Assembly: GCA_010365205.1 (NCBI GenBank)
Contig: JAAFGU010000001.1
Location: forward strand, 1-12,640
From: Aromatoleum sp.
Lineage (GTDB): Bacteria; Pseudomonadota; Gammaproteobacteria; Burkholderiales; Casimicrobiaceae
Length of the DNA stretch: 12,640 nt
Direction of reading: 5' to 3'
Positions 6,494 through 12,640 of the stretch are shown piece after piece. Within the stretch, counting starts at the first letter, position 1; the number at the start of each line of letters is the position of its first letter. Made by a program: the position numbers and the translations under genes. A model generated the notes under the pieces. It saw only the letters and a list, made by a program, of their open reading frames with translations. It did no database searches and had not been told where the DNA came from.

Positions 6494-8083
6494 ATGAATG
6501 CACCGGTCGGGCATGACGTCGGGCTCATGCGCCTTGAAGCGCCGGAGCGGGCCACCTGGAACAGCGCTCCCGTGCTGGCGGCCGCGCTCGCCGTGCTCGG
6601 TATCCTCGCCGTGTACTGGCGGACCGCTGAATCCATCGTCGCCATCTGGATCCGGTCCGAGACTTTCACCCACGGCTTCGTCGTCATTCCGATGTGCCTG
6701 TGGCTCGTCTGGCGCCAGCGCGCCGAACTGGCCGCGATTTCCGTGCGGCCCTGGTGGCCCGGGCTCGCCATCGTGCTCGGCGCGGGCGCACTCTGGTTCA
6801 CGATGTCGGTCGCCGACGTGCTGGGCGTCAAGCAATTCGCGCTCGCCTTCATGGTCCAGGCGGCAATCGTCACCGTCGTCGGCCTGCGGGTTACGCGGGC
6901 GCTGGCGTTTCCGCTGGTATTCCTGCTCTTTGCCGTACCGTTTGGCGAGATCTTCGTGCCAACACTGATCGAATGGACCGCCGATTTCACGATCGCTGCG
7001 CTGCGCGCGTCCGGGGTTCCGGTCTATCGTGAGGCGAACCATTTCATCATCCCGTCCGGCGCATGGTCGGTCGTCGAGGCCTGCAGCGGTGTCCGGTACA
7101 TCATCGCCTCGGTGATGGTGGGGACGATCTACGCCGCCATCGCCTACCGCAGCACGCGCCGACGCGTGCTTTTCCTCGGCGCCTCGGTCCTGGTGCCGAT
7201 CGTGGCCAACTGGCTGCGCGCCTACATGATCGTGATGCTCGGTCATTTGTCGAACAACAAGCTTGCCGTCGGCGTCGATCACCTCATCTACGGCTGGATC
7301 TTCTTCGGCGTCGTCATGGCGCTGCTCTTCTGGGTGGGATCGTTCTGGAACGAGGACGCCACAACCATCGCGACGCCGGCGGCGGCTTTGGCGTCGCGCG
7401 CGGCGGTCACGGACCGCGCTGGCGTGCCGCGGCCGATGCTGTTCGTCGCTGCGATCGCCGCGATCGCCGCCGCCGGGCTCTGGCAGCCGGTGTCGGCGCT
7501 CGTCGATCGTCAGGATGTCGCCGGAACCCCGGTCGTAACGGCCGTCGCCGCGGGTGACGGATGGGCCGCGTCGACGTCACCGATCACGTCCTGGAAGCCC
7601 CACTATCGGGGCTACGCGGCGGAACGGGAGCAGAGATTCCGCCGCGGCGATGACGCGGTCGGTCTCTACGTTGCCTACTACCTCCGGCAGGAGAAAGGAC
7701 TCGAACTGGTGACTTCGGGCAATCTGCTGGTCACGCCGCAGGACTTCACATGGAAGCTCGTCTCACGGGGGTCGGCGGAAATCGAGTGGGCCGGACACGC
7801 GGTCACGGCCGATACCGGAGAGCTCTCGGGGCCGGCGACGCGGCTCGACGTATTGCGTCTGTACTGGGTGGACGGGCGGGTGACGGGAAGCGAATACGTC
7901 GCGAAGGCGTTGCTCGCGTGGTCGAAGCTCGCAGGCCACGGCGACGACTCGGCGCTGATCGTCGTCTATGCGCCGAAGCGCCTGCAAGACGACGCCTCGC
8001 GCGACACGTTGCGCGCGTTCGTTGCGGCCCACTCGCCGGCGATCGAGCGCGCGCTCGCCGACGCTCGCCGCAGCGCGCGTTGA
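6494..8083 (+). CDS. xrtA: Exosortase A with C-terminal EpsI domain
   Basis: Inner-membrane transpeptidase-like sorting enzyme (EpsH family) that is expected to cleave PEP-CTERM signals on exported proteins at the membrane. The 529-residue protein has about eight hydrophobic helices between residues 27 and 283. The active-site elements are EACSGVR (195-201, nucleophile C197), NWLRAY (239-244, R242), and VDHLIYGW (261-268, H263). After a further hydrophobic segment at about 313-331, the soluble C-terminal half carries an EpsI-type domain: WKPHYRGY (367-374), the VGLYVAYYLRQEKG region (389-402), then LRLYWVDGR (454-462) and the Tyr-Ala-Pro-Lys stretch near 492. EpsI is a separate gene in some other exosortase loci. 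ATG 6494 lies ten bases after the FemAB-like stop, with GGGACGAG immediately upstream as a possible ribosome-binding site; the longer open frame back to 6200 overlaps the preceding gene and is rejected. Confidence 0.95.
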   Translation: MNAPVGHDVGLMRLEAPERATWNSAPVLAAALAVLGILAVYWRTAESIVAIWIRSETFTHGFVVIPMCLWLVWRQRAELAAISVRPWWPGLAIVLGAGALWFTMSVADVLGVKQFALAFMVQAAIVTVVGLRVTRALAFPLVFLLFAVPFGEIFVPTLIEWTADFTIAALRASGVPVYREANHFIIPSGAWSVVEACSGVRYIIASVMVGTIYAAIAYRSTRRRVLFLGASVLVPIVANWLRAYMIVMLGHLSNNKLAVGVDHLIYGWIFFGVVMALLFWVGSFWNEDATTIATPAAALASRAAVTDRAGVPRPMLFVAAIAAIAAAGLWQPVSALVDRQDVAGTPVVTAVAAGDGWAASTSPITSWKPHYRGYAAEREQRFRRGDDAVGLYVAYYLRQEKGLELVTSGNLLVTPQDFTWKLVSRGSAEIEWAGHAVTADTGELSGPATRLDVLRLYWVDGRVTGSEYVAKALLAWSKLAGHGDDSALIVVYAPKRLQDDASRDTLRAFVAAHSPAIERALADARRSAR

Positions 8084-8088
8084 CCCCG

Positions 8089-9291
8089 ATGCCTGCGCCG
8101 CTCATCGTCCACGTCGTGTACCGGTTCGCCGTCGGCGGCCTCGAGAACGGCGTGGTGAATCTGATCAACCGGTTGCCGCCGCAGTCGTGGCGGCATGCGG
8201 TGTTGTCGCTGACCGACGTCGATCCGGACTTTGCCGCGCGGATCACACGCGCCGACGTGCCGTGCATCGCTATGCGCAAGGGGCCGGGGCATGCGCACCG
8301 GCTGTATCCGCGGATCTACCGGCTGTTGCGCGAGCTCGGCCCCGCCATCGTGCACACCCGCAATCTCGCGGCGCTTGAAGCGAGCGTTCCCGCCTGGGCG
8401 GCCCGGGTGGCCGCGCGCGTCCACGGCGAGCACGGCCGCGACGTCAATGATCTCGACGGCGCCCGCGTCCGCTACCAGTGGGTGCGGCGTGCGTTCCGCC
8501 CGTTCGTGACGCGATACGTGGCGTTGTCGCCGGACCTGGAGCGCTATCTCGTCGACCGCGTCGGCATCCCGGCGGCGCGCGTGGAGCAGATCTACAACGG
8601 TGTCGACACCGCGCGCTTCCGGCCCGCCGCGGGCGGACGTCCCGCGATCGCGGAGTGCCCGTTCCACGATCCCGGCCACTGGCTCGTCGGCACGGTTGGC
8701 CGCATGGAGGCCGTGAAGGACCAGACGAACCTGGCGCGGGCGTTCGTGTGCGCGCTGCGGCTTCATCCGGAGGCGCGACGACGCCTGCGGCTGGTGCTGG
8801 TCGGCGACGGCGCGCTCCGTCCGCAAGTGGAGGCGATTCTCGAACAGGGCGGGGCGCGCGACCTCGCGTGGTTTTCCGGCGAGCGCGGCGATGTCGTGCC
8901 GCTGCTGCAGGGGCTCGACTGCTTCGTCCTGCCGTCGCTGGCCGAGGGCGTGTCGAACACGATCCTCGAGGCGATGGCCTGCGGGCTCCCGGTCGTGGCC
9001 ACCCGGGTCGGCGCCAACGGCGAGCTGGTCGAGAACGGTCTGACCGGACACCTCGTCCCGGCGGCCGACAGCGACGGGCTCGCACACGAGATTGTTGGGT
9101 ACTTTGGCGATCCGGCGACGGCCAGAAGGCACGGACGGGCCGGTCGGCAACTTGTCCTGCAGCGCTTCAGCCTCGAACGGATGGTCGAACGCTATCACCG
9201 TTTGTACACGAGCCTGCTGCCGGAGCGCTCGTTCGGGCCGCAGGCGACGGCGACGACGACTCCGCCACCGCGTCGCGGCGCCAACGGCTGA
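8089..9291 (+). CDS. GT4-family glycosyltransferase, PEP-CTERM/EpsH1-associated (TIGR03088-like)
   Basis: 400-residue GT-B-fold glycosyltransferase of family 4, expected to transfer a sugar from a nucleotide donor onto the lipid-linked repeat unit at the cytoplasmic face of the membrane. The N-terminal acceptor domain starts IVHVVYRFAVGGLENG, with the glycine-rich loop (GGLENG, 16-21). The donor domain has VGTVGRMEAVKDQ (200-212), LVLVGDG (235-241), and EGVSNTILEAMACGLPVVAT (286-305), which contains an intact E-x7-E pair (E286 and E294). The last 20 residues (from S381) are rich in Ala, Thr and Pro and look like an unstructured tail. ATG 8089 lies five bases after the exosortase stop; no good ribosome-binding site is seen, so coupling is likely. 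The sugar donor and acceptor cannot be read from sequence. Confidence 0.92.
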   Translation: MPAPLIVHVVYRFAVGGLENGVVNLINRLPPQSWRHAVLSLTDVDPDFAARITRADVPCIAMRKGPGHAHRLYPRIYRLLRELGPAIVHTRNLAALEASVPAWAARVAARVHGEHGRDVNDLDGARVRYQWVRRAFRPFVTRYVALSPDLERYLVDRVGIPAARVEQIYNGVDTARFRPAAGGRPAIAECPFHDPGHWLVGTVGRMEAVKDQTNLARAFVCALRLHPEARRRLRLVLVGDGALRPQVEAILEQGGARDLAWFSGERGDVVPLLQGLDCFVLPSLAEGVSNTILEAMACGLPVVATRVGANGELVENGLTGHLVPAADSDGLAHEIVGYFGDPATARRHGRAGRQLVLQRFSLERMVERYHRLYTSLLPERSFGPQATATTTPPPRRGANG

Positions 9292-9308
9292 CACGGGGAC
9301 CACGGGCG

Positions 9309-11237
9309 ATGTGCGGCATAGTCGGGATGTTCGACACGCGCGGACGGCGCGACGTGAATCGGGGGCTCCTGACCCGGATGAACGACAGCCAGCACCATCG
9401 CGGCCCGGACGAGGTCGGCGAGCACGTCGAGCCCGGACTCGGCTTCGGCCACAAGCGGCTGTCGATCATCGACCTGTCGACCGGCCAGCAGCCGCTGTTC
9501 AACGAGGACCACAGCGTCGTCGTCGTGTACAACGGCGAGATCTACAATTACCAGTCGCTGATTCCGGAGCTGACCGCGCTCGGTCACGTTTTTCGGACCA
9601 AGAGCGACACGGAAGTAATCGTCCACGCCTGGGAGGCATGGGGCGAGGCCTGTGTCGAGCGCTTCCGCGGCATGTTCGCGTTCGCGCTGTGGGACCGCAA
9701 CCGGGAGACGCTGTTCCTCGCGCGCGACCGGCTCGGCGTGAAACCGCTGCACTACGCACTGCTCGCCGACGGGACGTTCCTCTTCGGCTCGGAGCTGAAA
9801 TCTCTGCTCGTGCACGACGGTCTGGCGCGCGACATCGATCCCTGTGCGGTCGAGGAGTACTGCGCGCTGGGCTACGTGCCCGAGCCGCGGACCATCTTCA
9901 AGAGCGCGTACAAACTGCCGCCGGCGCACACACTGACGCTGCGCCGCGGGGCGCCGTTTGCGGTGCCGGTTCAGTACTGGGATCCACGGTTCACCCTCGA
10001 TCGGCCGCTTTCGCTTTCCGAGGCGGCAGCCGAGCTCGAGGCGCGGCTCGAGGAATCGGTGCGCCTGCGGATGATCGCCGAGGTTCCGCTGGGCGCCTTC
10101 CTGTCGGGTGGTGTCGATTCCAGTGCGGTCGTGGCGATGATGGCTCGCGTGTCCACGGAACCAGTCAATACCTGCTCGATCGCGTTCGCCGACCCGGCGT
10201 TCGACGAGTCGCGCTTTGCGCAGCAGGTCGCGCAACGCTACGGAACGCGCCACTTCGTCGATCGCGTCGAGAGCGATGACTTCGACCTCATCGACCAGCT
10301 CGCGCGCGTCTACGACGAGCCGTACGCCGACAGTTCCGCGATCCCGACGTACCGGGTCTGCCAACTCGCGCGCCGGCACGTGACCGTCGCGCTTTCAGGC
10401 GATGGCGGCGACGAGAACTTCGGCGGCTACCGGCGCTACCGCCTGCATCTGATGGAAGAGCGGATGCGCCGGTCGCTGCCGATCGGGCTGCGGCGCCCGT
10501 TGTTCGGCGTGCTCGGGCGGGTGTACCCCAAGGCCGACTGGGCGCCGCGCATGTTCCGGGCAAAGTCGACATTCGAGGCGTTGGGGCGCGATTCGGTCGA
10601 GGCGTATTTCCAAGGCGTCTCGATCCTGCGCGACGGCATGCGGCGGCAACTGTTCACGCCGGCCTTCCGCGGAGAGCTCGGCGGCTACCAGGCGGTCGAG
10701 GTGTTCCATCGCCACGCGCGGACGGCCGGCACCGACGATCCGCTGGCGCTGATCCAGTATCTCGACCTCAAGACCTACCTCGTCGGCGACATCAACACCA
10801 AGGTCGATCGCGCCAGCATGGCGCACTCGCTGGAAGTCCGCGAGCCGCTGATGGACCATCCGCTCGTCGAATGGCTGTGCTCGCTGCCGTCGTCGCTGAA
10901 GATCCACGGGCAGGAAGGCAAGTGGTTGCTCAAGAAGGCGATGGAGCCGCACCTTCCGCGCGAAGTGCTGTACCGGCCGAAGATGGGTTTCGCGGTGCCG
11001 CTGGCCCAATGGTTCCGTGGGCCGCTGCGGGGACGGGTGCGCGACGCGCTGCTCGGCGAACGGCTAGCCGACACCGGGATCTTCGATGGCGCCTATCTGC
11101 GGGAACTGGTCGACCAGCATCAATCCGGCCGCCGCGACTACAGCGCACCGCTGTGGACGTTGCTGATGTTCGACGCGTTCCTGCGCAACGTCGCCGACCG
11201 GTCGGGGGACGCCGGGCCTCGCACGCGGGCGGCGTGA
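9309..11237 (+). CDS. Class II glutamine amidotransferase / asparagine synthetase-like, exosortase A-associated amidotransferase 1 (TIGR03108-like)
   Basis: 642-residue asparagine synthetase B-family protein. The N-terminal glutaminase domain starts MCGIVGMF; after Met removal the Cys becomes the N-terminal nucleophile, which fixes the start at ATG 9309. Other glutaminase motifs are HHRGPDE (29-35), FGHKRLSIIDL (46-56) and YNGEIYNY (74-81). The C-terminal ATP-binding synthetase domain has the PP-loop LSGGVDSS (265-272), ALSGDGGDENFGGY (361-374) and DRASMAHSLEVREPLMDHPL further on. It should release ammonia from glutamine and use it to amidate an adenylated carboxylate. In this locus the acceptor is more likely a uronic acid or other carboxyl group of the polymer than free aspartate, which is inference from context. 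GGGGA (9295-9299) precedes the start at good spacing. The gap to the preceding gene is 17 bases, the largest in the window. Confidence 0.93.
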   Translation: MCGIVGMFDTRGRRDVNRGLLTRMNDSQHHRGPDEVGEHVEPGLGFGHKRLSIIDLSTGQQPLFNEDHSVVVVYNGEIYNYQSLIPELTALGHVFRTKSDTEVIVHAWEAWGEACVERFRGMFAFALWDRNRETLFLARDRLGVKPLHYALLADGTFLFGSELKSLLVHDGLARDIDPCAVEEYCALGYVPEPRTIFKSAYKLPPAHTLTLRRGAPFAVPVQYWDPRFTLDRPLSLSEAAAELEARLEESVRLRMIAEVPLGAFLSGGVDSSAVVAMMARVSTEPVNTCSIAFADPAFDESRFAQQVAQRYGTRHFVDRVESDDFDLIDQLARVYDEPYADSSAIPTYRVCQLARRHVTVALSGDGGDENFGGYRRYRLHLMEERMRRSLPIGLRRPLFGVLGRVYPKADWAPRMFRAKSTFEALGRDSVEAYFQGVSILRDGMRRQLFTPAFRGELGGYQAVEVFHRHARTAGTDDPLALIQYLDLKTYLVGDINTKVDRASMAHSLEVREPLMDHPLVEWLCSLPSSLKIHGQEGKWLLKKAMEPHLPREVLYRPKMGFAVPLAQWFRGPLRGRVRDALLGERLADTGIFDGAYLRELVDQHQSGRRDYSAPLWTLLMFDAFLRNVADRSGDAGPRTRAA

Positions 11238-11247
11238 CGCCGAAGCC

Positions 11248-12492
11248 ATGCGGATACTGCATATCCTCGACCATTCGCTGCCGTTGCACAGTGGTTACAC
11301 GTTTCGGACCGCAGCGATCCTGCGCGAGCAGCGTGCGCTCGGATGGGAAACGATGCAGCTCACCACTCCGCGCCACGGCGGCGATACGGCGCAGAGCGAA
11401 GAGGCCGGCGGGTGGCGCTTCGAGCGCACGCCGCTGGAGCGCAATGCCTGGTCGAATCTCCCCGGCGCAATCTACCTTCAGGAGATGCACGCCAGCGCGC
11501 GGCGAATCGCCGGGATCGCAGAACGTTTTCATCCGCACATCCTGCACGCCCACTCGCCGGTGCTGAACGCGCTGCCCGCGCTGAAGGTCGGGCGACGCCT
11601 GGGCATTCCGGTCGTCTACGAGGTCCGCGCGCTCTGGGAGGACGCGGCGGTTGACCACGGCACGACGCGCGACGGCAGCCTGCGCTACCGCCTTTCCCGG
11701 GCGCTCGAGACCTACGCGCTGCGCCGCGCCGATCACGTCACCACCATCTGCGAGGGGCTGCGCACGGAGATCGCCGCCCGCGGCATCGCCGCCGAACGGA
11801 TCACGGTCGTTGCGAACGCCGTCGACACTCGCGATTTCCGCTTCGGCGCGCCGCCGGATCCGGTGCTGCGGGCGAAACTCCAACTCGATGGATGCACCGT
11901 CATCGGCTTCGCCGGCTCGTTCTATGCGTACGAGGGCCTCGACCTTCTGATCGACGCCGCGACGCGGATGCTGCCGCGCCTGCCACAGCTGCGATTGCTG
12001 CTGGTCGGCGGTGGCCCGCAGGAAAAGGCACTCCGGGCGCTGGTCGCCGATCGCGGCATCGTCGATCGGGTGGTGTTCACCGGGCGCGTCCCGCACGCTG
12101 AGATCCAACGGTACTACGACTTGATCGACGTGCTCGCGTATCCGCGCCGCAAGATCCGCCTCACCGACATCGTGACGCCGCTGAAGCCGCTCGAGGCGAT
12201 GGCACAGGGCCGGATGTTCGTCGCCTCCGATGTGGGTGGCCATCGCGAACTCGTGCGCGATGGACAGACGGGCTTCCTCTTCCCGGCGGGCGATGCGGGC
12301 GCGTTGGCCCAGGCGATCGAGTCCGTGCTGGCGCGCAAGGCCGAGTGGCCGCGCGTCCGTGAGCAGGCGCGTCACTTCGTCGAGACGGAGCGCACCTGGG
12401 CCCATAGCGTCGCCCACTATGGGGGGGTCTACCGATCGCTGCTGGAGCCCGCGAAGGCGGGCCTCGACCGCGTGACTCAGCCGGGAACCTGA
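11248..12492 (+). CDS. GT4-like glycosyltransferase, PEP-CTERM/exosortase A-associated (TIGR04063 / Daro_2409-like)
   Basis: 414-residue GT-B glycosyltransferase, probably adding another sugar of the repeat unit. The N-terminus ILHILDHSLPLHSGYTFR carries the SGYT acceptor-domain loop. The donor domain contains GFAGSFYAYEGLDLLI (220-235), LLLVGGGP (250-257), VVFTGRVPH (275-283), and TPLKPLEAMAQGR (310-322). The second glutamate of the usual E-x7-E pair is E316, but the matching first position is I308 (sequence RLTDIV); my recollection is that this is normal for the WbuB-like branch, so I do not read it as inactivation. ATG 11248 lies ten bases after the amidotransferase stop. A run of seven G (12421-12427) lies inside the last 25 codons. 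Four bases separate its stop from the following GTG start. Confidence 0.92.
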   Translation: MRILHILDHSLPLHSGYTFRTAAILREQRALGWETMQLTTPRHGGDTAQSEEAGGWRFERTPLERNAWSNLPGAIYLQEMHASARRIAGIAERFHPHILHAHSPVLNALPALKVGRRLGIPVVYEVRALWEDAAVDHGTTRDGSLRYRLSRALETYALRRADHVTTICEGLRTEIAARGIAAERITVVANAVDTRDFRFGAPPDPVLRAKLQLDGCTVIGFAGSFYAYEGLDLLIDAATRMLPRLPQLRLLLVGGGPQEKALRALVADRGIVDRVVFTGRVPHAEIQRYYDLIDVLAYPRRKIRLTDIVTPLKPLEAMAQGRMFVASDVGGHRELVRDGQTGFLFPAGDAGALAQAIESVLARKAEWPRVREQARHFVETERTWAHSVAHYGGVYRSLLEPAKAGLDRVTQPGT

Positions 12493-12496
12493 TCTC

Positions 12497-12640
12497 GTGT
12501 GCGGCATCTACGGCATCCTGCAGCTCGACGGCACACCGGCGTCGGCCGAGGCGCTGCCGGCGATGGGGCGGCTCACCGTCCATCGCGGGCCGGACGACGA
12601 AGGCGCGCACGTCGACGGGCCGCTCGCGTTCGGCATGCGT
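12497..12640 (+). CDS. Second class II glutamine amidotransferase / asparagine synthetase-like protein, 3' end cut off
   Basis: The first 48 codons of a gene that leaves the window. The GTG at 12497 is read as Met and is followed directly by Cys-Gly-Ile (MCGIYGILQLDG), the required N-terminal cysteine nucleophile of class II glutaminase domains, so the start is well fixed despite the non-ATG codon. VHRGPDDEGAH (28-38) is the second family motif, and the visible part ends at PLAFGMR, where family members continue with RLSIID. A GGGAA run (12483-12487) sits about nine bases upstream. The sequence differs from the first amidotransferase (MCGIVGMF, HHRGPDEVGEH), so it is a paralogue rather than a recent duplicate. 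Whether the C-terminal synthetase domain is present and intact cannot be seen. Operon position suggests another amidation step on the polymer or its precursors. Confidence 0.85.
   Translation, partial: MCGIYGILQLDGTPASAEALPAMGRLTVHRGPDDEGAHVDGPLAFGMR

Noticed and set aside
5515..6990. Long minus-strand open frame of 491 codons across the FemAB-like and xrtA genes
   Set aside because: It is an antisense shadow spanning two well-supported genes. Composition is biased, no recognisable domain is visible, and it shows no independent start context.
7451..7467. Two adjacent GCGATCGC palindromes that might be a repeat or protein-binding site
   Set aside because: They encode Ala-Ile repeats in a membrane helix of the exosortase, and single copies of similar words are common in this GC-rich sequence.
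7966..9303. Minus-strand open frame of 445 codons opposite the first glycosyltransferase gene
   Set aside because: It is a shadow of a clear GT4 gene with no family motifs in its translation.
10930..12507. Minus-strand open frame of 525 codons opposite the second glycosyltransferase gene
   Set aside because: It is a shadow created by G/C-ending codons on the + strand. Its translation is Arg- and Ala-rich with no signature.
1..12640. A wholly new biological system
   Set aside because: The gene families and order match the described exosortase A / PEP-CTERM exopolysaccharide locus. I found no unexplained gene, array, RNA or mobile element. Novelty is limited to the chemistry and details listed as findings.
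1..12640. tRNA, rRNA, CRISPR array, insertion sequence, attachment site or rho-independent terminator
   Set aside because: Genes fill the window with gaps of at most 17 bases. No regularly spaced repeats, transposase motifs, or GC-hairpin plus T-run were seen.

Overview
This window is the core of an exosortase A (XrtA, EpsH-type) / PEP-CTERM exopolysaccharide locus from a high-GC Gram-negative bacterium. Betaproteobacteria is the most likely source. That assignment rests on the gene content and order, which match XrtA clusters known from that class, and on the strongly G/C-ending codons. The species cannot be named from this sequence.

All ten genes lie on the + strand and are packed head to tail. 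Neighbours either overlap by 1 to 17 bases or are separated by 4 to 17 bases. I see no internal promoter, terminator, RNA gene, mobile element or CRISPR array, and no gap approaching 300 bases. The window appears to be the inside of one long, translationally coupled operon, and both ends cut through genes.

Left part (1-3378): the 3' portion of a bacterial tyrosine autokinase (chain-length control), a large outer-membrane beta-barrel protein (likely polymer export) and a GspA/ExeA-like AAA ATPase. Middle part (3378-6483): a non-hydrolysing UDP-GlcNAc 2-epimerase (UDP-ManNAc supply), a NodB-like polysaccharide deacetylase and a FemAB-like acyl/aminoacyl transferase, which would supply or decorate the sugar polymer. 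Right part (6494-12640): the eight-helix membrane exosortase fused to an EpsI domain, a GT4 glycosyltransferase, a class II glutamine amidotransferase of the asparagine synthetase family, a second GT4 glycosyltransferase, and the first 48 codons of a second amidotransferase that runs off the window.

Together these genes would make, chain-length-regulate, modify and export an amino-sugar-rich, possibly amidated exopolysaccharide. The same operon encodes the protein-sorting enzyme that processes PEP-CTERM proteins, which are thought to work with that polymer. No PEP-CTERM substrate gene lies in the window. The system as a class is already described. What is open here is the chemistry implied by the enzyme set, the pair of amidotransferases, and some gene-level details (alternative starts, a G7 tract, the AT-richer barrel gene).
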